Below are positions 35,001 to 43,388 of a DNA stretch of 64,000 nucleotides, piece by piece. The position numbers and the translations under genes are program-made. The stretch is from the NCBI GenBank assembly GCA_964384945.1, contig CAYLMK010000017.1:54599-118598 (forward strand). The letters are read 5' to 3'. Every line of letters starts with the position of its first letter. Within the stretch, counting starts at the first letter, position 1. This DNA comes from S015-6 sp964384945 (GTDB taxonomy: Bacteria; Desulfobacterota; DSWW01). The notes under the pieces were generated by a model. That model worked only from the letters and a program-made list of their open reading frames with translations, ran no database searches and was not told the origin of the DNA.

Positions 35001-36412
35001 GCGACCGCCACCGTGATGGGGAGCGCCATGACGAACTCGCCGACGGAGCCTGTGATGATCAGGAGCGGCAGGAAGGAGGCGATGATCGTGATGGTTGCAG
35101 CGAGGACCGGGACGAAGACATCGCTCGCACTTCTCCAGGCCGCTTCCGGCTTGGGCACCTTCCGGTCCAGGAGTTCGACGTAATTGTCGATAACCACGAT
35201 GGCGTTGTCCACCACGATCCCGAGGACCACGATGAGCCCCGCGATGGACACCTGATGCAGGGCCAACCCCATTGCCTCCATGACTCCGAGGGTGCCGCAC
35301 AGACTTATCGGTATGGCGAGGGCCGCGATGAGGGCGACCCGCAGGGGGAGGAGTACGATGGTGACGATGATCACGGCAAGGATCGCCAACGCAAATTCGT
35401 GACTCAGGCTGGCAATCCGCTCCTTGACGACCCCCGGCTGGTCGGCAACAAGGTCCATATGAACGTCGGGGGGAAGCAGCACCTTGAGCCGCTGGAATAC
35501 ATTTCCCAACGCCTCGCCGAGTTCGACGATGTTCTTTCCTTTCTGCATCTCGACCGAGAGGAGAAGGCAAGGGTCGCCGTCGTAGCGCACCATGAACGTC
35601 GGGTCCTGATAGCGGCGCTCTACGTCTGCGAAATCCTTGATATATACCGGATGGCCGTCCTTGGAAACGTCGACGAGGACGTTCCGTATTTCGTTTTCGG
35701 TGTTAAAGATCCCGGTGGTCCTCATGGGGATCTTCGATCGATCTGCCTCGAAATGTCCCGCGCTCTGGATGACGTTCCGCTGCATCAGGGCATTCGCCAC
35801 CTGGCGCGGGTCGGCGAAATACTGTGCGATCCTTTCGAGGCTGCTGGTGATCCAGATTTCCTCTCCCTGCGTTCCGTAGGTTACGAGTTTGCCAACTATA
35901 CGGACGGTGCGCATTTCGTCGTGGATCTTGTCTGCATGATCGCGCAACTCTCGGTACCCGTAACGTTTTCCGTGGACGGCTATCAGCATGGCGACGGTAT
36001 CGCCGAAATCGGAATCGACCACCGGCCCCATGACCTCGGCGGGAAGTTCGGTACTGCGGACCAGGTTCATCTCGTGGCGCAGCTTCGCCCAGAACTGGTC
36101 GGAGTTCTTTACGTTGTCCTCCAGTTCGACGTTGATGATGACAACGCCGGGACGGCTCGTCGAATATGTCTTTTCCTTCCGCACCTCGGGGAATTTGAAG
36201 ATGTGCTTTTCCAGGGTTTTCGCTACCTGTTTTTCCACCTGCTCGGAGGTCGCTCCGGGGTACAGCGCAGCCACGATTCCGGTTCTGATGGTGATCGTCG
36301 GATCTTCCGTCCGTTGCATCTTCAGGAAGGCATGGACGCCGACGATGACGATCATTGCCGCTAATATGAGGGTGACGGCGGGATAGCGAAGCCAAAACTT
36401 TATTGAATTCAT
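32012..36412 (-). CDS. RND efflux permease fused to a TolC-type outer-membrane factor
   Basis: 1466 residues in one frame. Residues 1 to about 1027 form an RND pump: N-terminal TM1, two large periplasmic loops, VVLGIVVDNAIVVIDNY in TM4 and GIVVRNGIILVDY in TM10 (one of the two usual Asp is Asn, the usual Lys is Arg). Immediately after the last TM the frame runs into PPAAQF and, from Met1028, a signal-peptide sequence MIALALLLGSGQALA followed by a complete TolC-like protein (about 424 residues, alternating LxxAIxxAxxxN and long coiled-coil helices). No ribosome-binding site precedes Met1028. Topology allows signal-peptidase release of the TolC half. Start at 36412 has GAGAGGA upstream. Adaptor gene lies 25 bp upstream. 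Confidence 0.9.
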   Translation of the reverse strand: MNSIKFWLRYPAVTLILAAMIVIVGVHAFLKMQRTEDPTITIRTGIVAALYPGATSEQVEKQVAKTLEKHIFKFPEVRKEKTYSTSRPGVVIINVELEDNVKNSDQFWAKLRHEMNLVRSTELPAEVMGPVVDSDFGDTVAMLIAVHGKRYGYRELRDHADKIHDEMRTVRIVGKLVTYGTQGEEIWITSSLERIAQYFADPRQVANALMQRNVIQSAGHFEADRSKIPMRTTGIFNTENEIRNVLVDVSKDGHPVYIKDFADVERRYQDPTFMVRYDGDPCLLLSVEMQKGKNIVELGEALGNVFQRLKVLLPPDVHMDLVADQPGVVKERIASLSHEFALAILAVIIVTIVLLPLRVALIAALAIPISLCGTLGVMEAMGLALHQVSIAGLIVVLGIVVDNAIVVIDNYVELLDRKVPKPEAAWRSASDVFVPVLAATITIIASFLPLLIITGSVGEFVMALPITVAVALAVSFIVAVFITPLLCSFFIKKGLHDHDAAEAHGKEKKGLLDRLQDGYGILIKLFMNRKWLALTLGGGAVVVGVMLFAFVPQQFFPSAERNQFVIDVWLPQGTRIEATDAVMGRIERALASSEGVEHYAAFVGQSAPRFYYNVNPQQPDGAYGQFIVNTASVKDTARLVKELRPSLGALAPEAMVIVKELQQGAQMEAPIEVRLSGDDIAELKRLGEKVQAILESVSFSLFVHRDYFNDSYRVDLNVNDELANRLGIMDSSVSQTLYGAFDGVAVDTFWEGDRAVTIKLRLDQASRSSFTDIGNTYVESELTRARVPLRAIATLAPEWQTGRIVRRNGVRTLTIRAFVKSGYYASQLLEKAMPQIEALELPAGYRIYYGGEKDNQGEVFPQMIVALAISLLAIFLVLLVQFRNISLPLVVMASIPLTLFGAMLGLVITRNPFGFTSFMGLIALCGIVVRNGIILVDYCNERIAGGAGLEQAAREAGARRLRPIFLTSMAAAVGMVPMILSGSSLWSPLASVMSFGLVFSMIFTLLVIPVLYVLVKSLVAKPPAAQFMIALALLLGSGQALAETRTLALDEAIALAVSQNSSLKIAGSKAREAIDKRKSVRADYFPHLSNESTYLHLSDTQLLSIPAGSMGTVPGVGRFPVEDVQIDQGSNDFVLTDTIITQPLTTLLKIHQADKIAIADQQIASADFGKAKTDVIFATYSLFYGLLIARKQRDAASAAVEAGEEALREAKQSVTAGTAHEVAAIGSSAALLQNRHVLLSAETRISDFTSELNDLLGLPLDTDIDPLDPPPPETTSRSRESFLQEAREKNPEIEAAQEAVKKAGSGLKAAYIDYVPDTSLFGRYSYQDGAPFLTDDVGAFGVKMTWNIFDWGKRQDVVAQRKEQLTQAKEDLRRVERRIEVEVDKAYRKLEETNNLIAVTRESLALQRENLRLKSKGVEARTATQVQYAAAVAAVKKAEYEELQALLGYSLALADLERIVGSNANP

Positions 36413-36437
36413 GAATGGTGTTCCTCTCAGGATAGAT

Positions 36438-37550
36438 TCATTTGCCGCCGGTCTGGCCTTCCGTTGCCGATACGGTCTGTCCGTTTGTGAGCCTTGTCTG
36501 GCCACCCAGTACGATCTGTTCGTCCCCGGAAAGTCCGCTCTTTATCTCGACGTCTCGATTGACTACGGCTCCTACTTCCACCCGCTTGGTGTATACGCGC
36601 TTCTGGTCGGGGTAGTAGACGAATACCTGTGTGGCTCCCTGAGGATCGCGTACAACCGCCTCCCCCGGGAGCGTGACCATGGATACCGTCCGGTCCCCGC
36701 GTATGGTTGCTTCCGCCACCATCCCGACGCGCAATACGTGCTCGGGATTCGGCACGGTGATCCTGGCCATGTAAGTCCGGGTACCGGGATCTGCGGAAAC
36801 GTTCACGATGCGAACCGTGCCTTCGAATGACCTCCCCGGGAGGGCGGGGACCTTAATCGCCGCTTCTTGTCCAATCCTGACGAGGTGCACGTCTGTTTCC
36901 GGCACGCCGACATTCACCTCCACGGGGTCCATCTGGACGATCTCAAAAACCGGTCGGCCCACAGGGACCGTATCGCCGGGCTCAACGGATCGCTTTGAGA
37001 TGAAGCCGCTTACGGGAGAACACAGGGTCGCATCGGCAAGGTGTTTCTTTGAAAGTCTTTCCATGGCCACGGCCTGGTCGTATAGCCGTCCGGCGGATTC
37101 AAACGCAGCCTTGAATCTCCGGTAATCGTTTTCGGCAAGACAATTCGAGTCGTACAACATTTTCATCCGTCGATGCTCATCCCCGGCACGATCATACGCG
37201 ACTTCGGCCGTTTCTGTCTGTGCCTTGGCCGCCGCAAGGGTCAGCTGGTAATCTGTCGGATCGATGGACGCAAGTCTCTGCCCGCTATTGACATAATCGC
37301 CTTCCCGCGGGCCCACCAAGACAACCTTTCCCGACACGAGAAACGATACAGTCGCCGGCGAGTCTGGGGTGGAGATTGTCCCGCTCACGGAGATGGTTTC
37401 CCGCTCCTGAACCTTCTGGACTCCCCCAACAAGCACGGGGACAGCGTTGTCGTCTGTTTGCTTGTCCCTTTCCCCTGAGCATGCCGTGAGTGAAATTGCG
37501 AGAATTGATTGAAAGGCGACGATTGAAATTTTTCTCAGTCTTTTCGTCAT
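36438..37550 (-). CDS. RND efflux periplasmic adaptor lipoprotein
   Basis: 370 residues from the ATG at 37550 (AGGAAGGAA 8 bp upstream). Basic n-region, hydrophobic core and LTAC lipobox (Cys near residue 25) show an inner-membrane lipoprotein. The body has the adaptor layout: VSGTISTPDSPATVSF beta strand, short alpha hairpin, lipoyl half VCSPVSGFISKRSVEPGDTV-like segment, and beta-barrel/membrane-proximal domains (VRIVNVSADPGTRTYMARI). It links the RND pump to the outer-membrane factor. Substrate range cannot be read from sequence. It follows a small unknown gene by 4 bp, which itself follows a sigma-54-type promoter. Confidence 0.92.
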   Translation of the reverse strand: MTKRLRKISIVAFQSILAISLTACSGERDKQTDDNAVPVLVGGVQKVQERETISVSGTISTPDSPATVSFLVSGKVVLVGPREGDYVNSGQRLASIDPTDYQLTLAAAKAQTETAEVAYDRAGDEHRRMKMLYDSNCLAENDYRRFKAAFESAGRLYDQAVAMERLSKKHLADATLCSPVSGFISKRSVEPGDTVPVGRPVFEIVQMDPVEVNVGVPETDVHLVRIGQEAAIKVPALPGRSFEGTVRIVNVSADPGTRTYMARITVPNPEHVLRVGMVAEATIRGDRTVSMVTLPGEAVVRDPQGATQVFVYYPDQKRVYTKRVEVGAVVNRDVEIKSGLSGDEQIVLGGQTRLTNGQTVSATEGQTGGK

Positions 37551-37554
37551 TCTT

Positions 37555-37908
37555 CTATTCCTTCCTGGCCGTAAGGAGATGCTGTGGCTTGGGGTTCTCC
37601 TGAGAGCGAGCAACAAATTCTCGGGCAGCCGTCTCAACCCATACTTCATGATTCAGCAGCCCCAAGGGCTTTAAGACAGAAGACAACCTTAGCCCCAGGG
37701 GGCTCTTGCTCCGGCCCTCCACTTCCGATTTCCATTGGATATGGATGCTCAAATCGGTTTCCACCACGGAGTGATGATATATCGCTATTCCTATCAGGTG
37801 GTTTGGGATACCAGAATCAGACTCATCTACCCCCTTCAAAACCTCATCCACTAGTTCTCTATCGATGTCTCCAGGGGACCGTAAAGTGATAATCTCAACC
37901 CATTTCAC
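37555..37908 (-). CDS. Small conserved-type protein of unknown function, first gene of efflux operon
   Basis: 117 residues; start GTG at 37908 with AGGAGGAT about 6 bp upstream. Not recognised as a named family. It is soluble, without signal peptide, and has alternating strands and helices (VVETDLSIHIQWKSE, then SPLGLRLSSVLKPLGLLNHEV), which could form a ferredoxin-like/dimeric alpha-beta barrel fold. It is the first gene behind a sigma-54-type promoter and lies 4 bp before the efflux adaptor, so a regulatory or accessory role in efflux is possible. Its promoter and first 22 codons are duplicated at 49.5-49.8 kb. Confidence 0.72.
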   Translation of the reverse strand: MKWVEIITLRSPGDIDRELVDEVLKGVDESDSGIPNHLIGIAIYHHSVVETDLSIHIQWKSEVEGRSKSPLGLRLSSVLKPLGLLNHEVWVETAAREFVARSQENPKPQHLLTARKE

Positions 37909-37944
37909 AGCAGTTATCCTCCTATATCACCTGCGGTGGCTTAT

Positions 37945-37960
37945 ACCAAATGGCGTGCCA
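37945..37960 (-). promoter_or_regulatory. Sigma-54-type promoter of the efflux operon (site 1)
   Basis: On the - strand: TGGCACGCCATTTGGT. TGGCACG is the full -24 consensus; the -12 block TTGGT has G where C is usual. Predicted transcription start is near 37934, giving a leader of about 26 nt before the GTG at 37908. Confidence 0.7.
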
Positions 37961-38021
37961 GCATTTATTCTTCAATAAAATCGAAGAGTTATATAAGAAA
38001 TCTCTTTTCAGATTTACCGAA

Positions 38022-38073
38022 TACGGCAAAGCGTATTACCATAGTTTGTAGTTGTTCCGTATATCATGAAGTG
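38022..38073 (-). promoter_or_regulatory. Upstream activator site, boxes B and A (site 1)
   Basis: Box B on + coordinates: TACGGC-N10-ACCATA (38022-38043), an imperfect inverted repeat. Box A (38053-38073), read on the - strand: CACTTCATGATATACGGAAC. The boxes are 9 bp apart and box B lies 61 bp from the -24 element. The same layout recurs at three other promoters. Confidence 0.65.
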
Positions 38074-38587
38074 GCCTGATTACATGGAATTGGACTCCGA
38101 CGCTGTAGCATCGGGCTTGAAATAGGGTCATACGTTGTCCGGATGGAAGCCGGTCGTTTCAGTCAGCAACGTTTTCTTTTTGCAGTCCGCCTGGGAGATG
38201 AAGCACGTGGTAGGTCTGTCTTCGTTTCTTGGTTCGCTTTCGCTCACCGGTTGAAAGGGCTGGTCCCGGCGCACAAAGAGGAGCCAAGGCCCAGGGGGCC
38301 TCGGCTCCTGTGCGGGGACTATCGGGGCAAAAGAATCAAGCGGCCAAAGAATTGCACCAGCTTGGGTTGGCGAATTGTCCTCGGACCGGCACGGTGGGCA
38401 GATGGAAGTTCCCGCAGGACGAAGGGGCCGGTGTTCGGGTCTCCTGAAGACCCCTGAGGACAAGGGAAGCTCCCCCGGCCGCCCACAGAACATGCCCGAA
38501 GAAAGGTGTAGGTTGTCTGGAAAGGATCTAAGGGGTCATGCTTTGAACTTGGCTCCTGAAAGGAACGGGGTGCCGGCTGGAAAAGAC

Positions 38588-39136
38588 CTAGGGCTCGTCC
38601 TCCTTTCCGGACGCTCGGCCCTCTGTCGGTTTGTTGCCCCCAGGTGCTGCTGCAGGGTGCTCGCGGGCAGGGCGGAGGCCCATCTGGGTCAAGAGGGGAT
38701 CGTCTGCAACGTAGGCCAAGGAAACGCCCCTGTTCATGAGAATTCGAGCCGTCATCTTGAGAAGATTGATCGGGATCTCATGGTACGTGTGCATGACTGA
38801 AAGGAAGTCATCCCGAAAAAGACGAAGGGTGAGACAATTCTCTTCTGCTTCCGCGGTGAAGTCGCTTTCCAGATCCGTGAACATGGCCCATCCTCCCACA
38901 GGGGGGCTGTTTTCCCCAAAGATGACCGCCTCGGCTCCTTGCCGCTTCACGTTTACTTTGCCGCGGAGAATGAAGTAGACGCAATCGACGGGCTCCCCTT
39001 CACGAAAGAGTAGGTCTCCTGTCTTGAACGACACCTCAGGTGTCTGTTCCGCGATCTGGCTCAACTGCTCCAGGGTCAGAGTGCTGAAGATCTCAACCCT
39101 CTCAAGGGCGAGAAGCTTCTCAATGATAGAAAGCAT
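38588..39136 (-). CDS. Cyclic nucleotide-binding domain protein
   Basis: 182 residues from the ATG at 39136, one base after the transporter stop. Residues about 10-130 form a cNMP-binding beta-roll: FSTLTLEQLSQIAEQ, FKTGDLLFREGEPVDCVYFILRGKVNV, then VGGWAMFTDLESDFTAEAEENC. The phosphate-binding cassette is degenerate (GWAMFTDLES instead of the usual GE...RxA), so a true cyclic nucleotide may not bind. No DNA-binding helix-turn-helix follows; the tail is Pro/Ala/Gly-rich and charged. In other organisms the same transporter family carries HEAT and cNMP-binding domains in one chain, so this is probably the detached sensor of the Npt-HEAT protein. Confidence 0.82.
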   Translation of the reverse strand: MLSIIEKLLALERVEIFSTLTLEQLSQIAEQTPEVSFKTGDLLFREGEPVDCVYFILRGKVNVKRQGAEAVIFGENSPPVGGWAMFTDLESDFTAEAEENCLTLRLFRDDFLSVMHTYHEIPINLLKMTARILMNRGVSLAYVADDPLLTQMGLRPAREHPAAAPGGNKPTEGRASGKEDEP

Positions 39137-39137
39137 C

Positions 39138-41903
39138 CTAGGACGTTCCTCCCTCGAATCTCTGTGAGACAAAGGCAAGGGTATCCTGAATCCTCCTCGA
39201 TCGCCGGTCCACCCGATCTCTCACACGCAAGAACAATTCGCGAAAGTTCAATTCATAGAGACTGTAAAGCGCTGAGGCGACAAGAAAATGGTCCGGGTAT
39301 GTGCAAAGATCTTCCATTGTCTTCTCGATCCCTTGAGCTTCAAAGCCGAACAGCCGACTTCCCTTTTCCACTCTTGCCGGAAGGGGTTCGCTGCCGATGA
39401 TCGCCATCAGGCTCTCCCTGAGCGATTTGGGCCTCCTGACCACCGTGTCCACCATCTCTTCAGCCCACGGTCGCAGATCCGGCTGCGCGCTCCCGGCAGA
39501 GAGAAAGCCCCGGTAGAAAGCTGCCTTTGGGTACACGAGGTCCAGGGACCTGAACACGTTGCCCAGCGAGAGTTCTGTGCTTTCCCGGAGTGCACGGAAC
39601 ACGAGGGGCTCCCGGCGCGCGCCCTGGCTGTAGAGCGTGTGGTAATGGTTCAGGAGCTCGAAGTAGCCCTTGATTTCTGCGAGGGTTTGTTCCTGGACCT
39701 TGTACCTGTCTACACGAAGAGCAGGGTTCCTCCGTTGCATCTTGTGGATCGCCCCGAGAAGCCGGGAACGCACCATCGGATAGGAATCGACCAAGCAGTA
39801 CTGCAGGATCTCGAATGCCTCGGGGCTCTGGATTTCTCTGAGGACATTCGGGATCTGGACACGGATTCGAAAGGGGGTGGCTTCGTCCCGCAGAAAGTCG
39901 AAGAGGGTCCCGATAACCTTGGCCCCATAGCGGCTCAGTGCCTGGTTCGCAGCCTGGGTGAACCGGGGGTCTCCCAAGAGGTCTATCAGGTACGTGACCG
40001 TGTGAAGATCATGAGTCCTGCCGGCCGCATCTATGGCGGATCTGACGACTTCCACCTCCTCGTCCTCGAGTAGGTGGTGGAGGATGCGATTGTACTCGGG
40101 CCTACCTATCCTGCCGATCGCCCCGGCTGCTATCCGTCGCTCAGGGGCACCCCGCTCGCCCGGCCGTTCGGCCATCAGGCGGATCGTCGTATAGGCTTTG
40201 GCCCTGTACGCCTCATTCTCTCCGCAGGCAGTGGTCGCGGCCGCCGCCGCTCGGATTTCGGGCCGGTCGGATCGCAGGAGACCTTCCAGGTCCTGGTTGA
40301 ACTCGAACGGATACGAACGGGCTAAGATCCGGATGGCGTCTGCTGCCAGTTCGGCGTCCGGATGGTGGAAAAGCTCGCGCAGGGGCTTCGGGTCCGGCGC
40401 AATTCCCGTTTCCCGAAGCGCACGGACCACCTCTCTCTTGACTTCCACGCTGGGATGGAGAATCAGGTCGGGGGGTACGAGGTCGAGGTGGTCCGCGTTT
40501 GCGAGGATCCTTATGGTGCTCGCCACGTTCGAGGGGTCCGGGCTGTTCAGGTTGAGGGAAATGGTTGCCAGCGTGGTCTGGTCCGAAAAGTCGATTCTGG
40601 CCCTTGCCAGTTCCTTCGGGGATGTCTCGATTCTTTGTCGGAGCCTCTCGACATAGTCCCGCCGCATACTCACGCCGATCAAGAAGGCCGAACCGCTGAG
40701 CAGTGCCAGGGCCAGGGTCAGAAACACAGAGGGCAACCGAAGGACTTGCGTTGCGAGGAGCAGCAGTGAGCCGGCCGCCCCTTCGGCCAGCCTCGGCACG
40801 AAGACATCGAGGAGGATCTTCGTCCTGACCTTCTCCAGCTCGGAAAGCGGAAGGTAGAGGATTTCTGAAGCAGTCCGGTAGAGAGAATGGCGGATTCCTC
40901 CGTCCCAGATGCGGATCGCCATCGCGATCCACAGGACCGGCACCACGACAAGTGCTATGGCGCCCAGGGTAATCCCAAGAGGGAGAAGGATGAGCGCCGT
41001 CAACACGCCGGATCTCCTCAAAACGGGGCCTGCAAGAGACAACTGGGCCATCAAGGCTGCCGAGCTCAAGAGCAGATAGAAGGACCCAAAAAAAGAGGCC
41101 ATCCTCGCCGCAGTCCCATACTCCCTTTCCACGAGGATATTCATCTGGTATTCGACAAGGACCGCTGTCACGGCCACCAGAGAGACTACGGCAAGGAGCT
41201 TCCGAAGATAACGGTCCTTGAAAACCATCCATGTCTGGCTCATGCGGAGGGGGCCGGGCATGACCGTGCGGTAGGGGCAGAGGCCGCGCCACATCTTCTG
41301 ATAGAGACACAGACAGATCCCGAGGGAACAGGCAGAAAGAAGCAGGAGAAAATGGACGGGGAAGTCGGCAACGACGAATCGGACCAGGACGCCGCCCGTG
41401 ATGGCTCCCAGGATTCCCCCCGCGCCGATGGGCACCATCAACCGCTTGGCTTTGCGGATATCGTACGTGCGTGCCAGGAAAAGCCAGTACTGGGCAATCA
41501 GTACCCCGTGGACGACTACGAACAGATAGTAGACAAAGGAGACCCACGGCCATCCTGCGGCATAGAGAAAGAAAAACAGAACCTGCACCAGGAGAGCCCC
41601 GCCCAGGGAAGCGTTGAAAAGGGTCTTGGACGGGACGCGATCAACGACCCGGTTGTAAAACAGGCCGCTTGCCGCAACCAATGCCGCCAGCAGGATGTAC
41701 ATCAGAGGAAGGCCCCTCGCGCCGTAGACATCCAGGAACGTTGCGTCCCGAAGGGACTTGGTGGCGACGAAGGAGACAAGGAGAAAGTAGAGGTAAAGAA
41801 ACCGCTGGATTGTCGGCCAGACCTCCGCCCTTTCGATCTCTAACCAAGTCGGCCCCCAAACCCGCGGTGATTCGGAGAAGGCTGCCCCGGGGGTCTGCCT
41901 CAT
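39138..41903 (-). CDS. Npt-type nucleotide transporter fused to HEAT repeats
   Basis: 921 residues from the ATG at 41903 (GGAGGG 7 bp upstream). Residues about 20-410 are an MFS-like membrane domain with about 12 hydrophobic segments and the marks of the ATP/ADP translocase (Npt1/Npt2, TlcA) group: ATKSLRDATFLDVYGARGLPLMYI, YDIRKAKRLMVPIGAGGILGAITGG and IWDGGIRHSLYRTASEILYLPL. From about 420 on the protein is soluble and helical with HEAT-like repeats (VEVKREVVRALRETG, AELAADAIRILARS, PERRIAAGAIGRIGRP). The family exchanges ATP/ADP or moves NAD/nucleotides, best known from intracellular bacteria and plastids. What it moves here is unknown. Divergent from the PAP2 gene. Confidence 0.85.
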   Translation of the reverse strand: MRQTPGAAFSESPRVWGPTWLEIERAEVWPTIQRFLYLYFLLVSFVATKSLRDATFLDVYGARGLPLMYILLAALVAASGLFYNRVVDRVPSKTLFNASLGGALLVQVLFFFLYAAGWPWVSFVYYLFVVVHGVLIAQYWLFLARTYDIRKAKRLMVPIGAGGILGAITGGVLVRFVVADFPVHFLLLLSACSLGICLCLYQKMWRGLCPYRTVMPGPLRMSQTWMVFKDRYLRKLLAVVSLVAVTAVLVEYQMNILVEREYGTAARMASFFGSFYLLLSSAALMAQLSLAGPVLRRSGVLTALILLPLGITLGAIALVVVPVLWIAMAIRIWDGGIRHSLYRTASEILYLPLSELEKVRTKILLDVFVPRLAEGAAGSLLLLATQVLRLPSVFLTLALALLSGSAFLIGVSMRRDYVERLRQRIETSPKELARARIDFSDQTTLATISLNLNSPDPSNVASTIRILANADHLDLVPPDLILHPSVEVKREVVRALRETGIAPDPKPLRELFHHPDAELAADAIRILARSYPFEFNQDLEGLLRSDRPEIRAAAAATTACGENEAYRAKAYTTIRLMAERPGERGAPERRIAAGAIGRIGRPEYNRILHHLLEDEEVEVVRSAIDAAGRTHDLHTVTYLIDLLGDPRFTQAANQALSRYGAKVIGTLFDFLRDEATPFRIRVQIPNVLREIQSPEAFEILQYCLVDSYPMVRSRLLGAIHKMQRRNPALRVDRYKVQEQTLAEIKGYFELLNHYHTLYSQGARREPLVFRALRESTELSLGNVFRSLDLVYPKAAFYRGFLSAGSAQPDLRPWAEEMVDTVVRRPKSLRESLMAIIGSEPLPARVEKGSRLFGFEAQGIEKTMEDLCTYPDHFLVASALYSLYELNFRELFLRVRDRVDRRSRRIQDTLAFVSQRFEGGTS

Positions 41904-42348
41904 TGCGCGTCCCTCCATCAGCGCCTTTCCCGATGGCATAAACGCTGTTGCGAGTATGTTTTGCGCGCCGCCGAAGGAGCTTCCCTCGTCCTTGAGGGGC
42001 CTTTGAGTAAATCTGAACCGGCCCCTTCGTGCTCCACGGAACTCCCGCCGGGCGCGTTTGCCGGGCCGCGGTCACAGCTATGCGACCGTAAACATTCTAA
42101 TGAAAACACGGCGGCAGATCAATTGCATAGCCTCCAGGTTTAGGCCGCTTTTCGGGGTTTACCTGGTCGCTCCTGCGGGGAACGTCCATTGAAGACGGCC
42201 CGCCAAGAGGGTAATATTCGCCCGTAGCTTCGAGAAGGATTCGTTTCTGAGGGAGCGGCACCTGAGTAGGCGCGGCCAACAGACGAAAAACGGCGGCGTG
42301 TGCACTCGGCAGAGGGCTCCGCTGTTCCGAAGGTGGGAGGGAGGGATC

Positions 42349-43260
42349 TTGTTGCGAACGCCGACTATCCGTGAAGAATCTTCATTTCCCCTCCTTTGCC
42401 TGCTGTTCCTCACCCTGTTCCTCGCCTCATTACTCGGCGGACCGATTGATGGCGGAGCAGAACCTTCGGAACGAGGAATCTCGGATGTCCGTGGTGATGG
42501 CGGCACCGCGACCTCGGCCCAGCAGAGGGGCCGATCCCTGGGTTCTGACTGCCGTGAAGCGATCTGGAGAATTCCTTCCGTATACAAGGGGCAGTTCTTC
42601 ACATGGGAAGGTCTGCGGATCTTCGTCTACAGTTCGCCTTCCCTTGCAGCGTCATTCATCGAGGAGCGGGAGGTCTCCGACTGGTGCAGAGAGAATCGGA
42701 TCGGGGAAGATACCGTGGCAGATTCTGCCCTGGACCTCATTGGCGGCAAGCTCTACCCGGCACTCTGGGCCCCCATGTACGCGTTGGCCCGGGGGATCCG
42801 GAACGACCGCTTGGCGGATCTGTCCGTGGATATGGCCACGTTCAGCACCGCGATCTTCCCGGAGATCACGGCCCTCCGATACATCGGTGACCGGCCGCAA
42901 CCGAACGGGGAAAACGGTTACATGTTCGGTTTGGATGCCCGTTCGTCCTTTCCGTCAGGCCACACTGCTGCCGCGATTGGGGTGGCCCGGCTCGCAGACT
43001 ACCACTATGGACACTGGGTCGGAGTACCGCTGTACTTGCTCGCAGCGGCAATAGGTTACCAGCGCCTGGGTGCAGGAGAACACTATCTCGCGGATGTCGT
43101 GGGCGGTGCGATCCAGGGCTTTAGCGTGGCCGATGCTATCGTTCGAGAGCGGAGAAGACAGAGGGAAAGCGGCGAATCCGGGAAGGAGGTGTCGGTTTTG
43201 CCCATGGTGGGCGGCCGCGACCGTGCACTTGGGGTTACCATTTCCTTGAGCATTCCGTAA
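42349..43260 (+). CDS. PAP2-family phosphatase, membrane-anchored or exported
   Basis: 303 residues if started at the TTG at 42349 (a second TTG at 42352; GGGAGGGAGGG lies just upstream); no ATG is placed well, and a GTG at 42298 is the frame's first start. A hydrophobic N-terminal segment (LLCLLFLTLFLASLL) is a signal or anchor. PAP2 motifs: GDRPQPNG, SFPSGHTAAAIG and LGAGEHYLADVVGG (catalytic His pair). Only weak further hydrophobic segments are seen, unlike classical six-TM PAP2 enzymes. It should remove phosphate or pyrophosphate from lipids or nucleotides outside the cytoplasm. It is divergent from the Npt-HEAT gene, across about 440 bp (41904-42348) in which I see no gene. Confidence 0.82.
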   Translation: MLRTPTIREESSFPLLCLLFLTLFLASLLGGPIDGGAEPSERGISDVRGDGGTATSAQQRGRSLGSDCREAIWRIPSVYKGQFFTWEGLRIFVYSSPSLAASFIEEREVSDWCRENRIGEDTVADSALDLIGGKLYPALWAPMYALARGIRNDRLADLSVDMATFSTAIFPEITALRYIGDRPQPNGENGYMFGLDARSSFPSGHTAAAIGVARLADYHYGHWVGVPLYLLAAAIGYQRLGAGEHYLADVVGGAIQGFSVADAIVRERRRQRESGESGKEVSVLPMVGGRDRALGVTISLSIP

Positions 43261-43280
43261 CGAAAGAATCCCGCTTCGAC

Positions 43281-43388
43281 GGCCTTCCAGCGAGGAAATT
43301 CTGTGAGAGGCCCGATGGAGAGTATCAACGGCTGATCCGGATCTTCCCATCTCCGGTCGGAAGGACCCGTCCGGCTCAATTCTTTGGA
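43281..43388 (-). pseudogene. Remnant of an aldehyde:ferredoxin oxidoreductase, N-terminal piece
   Basis: Read on the - strand the piece gives DRRWEDPDQPLILSIGPLTE, matching the N-terminal DRGWKDPTQPLIFTIGPLTG of the intact AOR at 24424-26277. It has no start codon with a site, and the rest of the protein is absent. It fills most of the gap between the PAP2 gene and the Npt transporter. Confidence 0.7.

Larger units (their letters stand above)
37850..38105 (-). repeat. Promoter-region repeat, copy 1
   Basis: About 250 bp, from inside the first codons of the 117-residue gene through its ribosome-binding site, sigma-54 element and activator boxes, is repeated with roughly three-quarters identity by eye at 49538-49788. 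The part from 38109 to 38587 has no convincing gene. It contains a GGAGCC..GGCTCC stem-loop at about 38280-38309 that may end the - strand transcript from the cyclic-nucleotide-binding gene. Confidence 0.75.

Noticed and set aside
34301..36364. A 687-codon + strand frame opposite the RND gene, and a 431-codon frame in a third reading.
   Set aside because: The RND-TolC frame carries all family motifs; these frames are compositional by-products.
38128..38493. Possible small genes on either strand in the gap between the efflux operon and the cyclic-nucleotide-binding gene.
   Set aside because: Overlapping frames on both strands, Pro/Arg-rich, no ribosome-binding site and no family resemblance.
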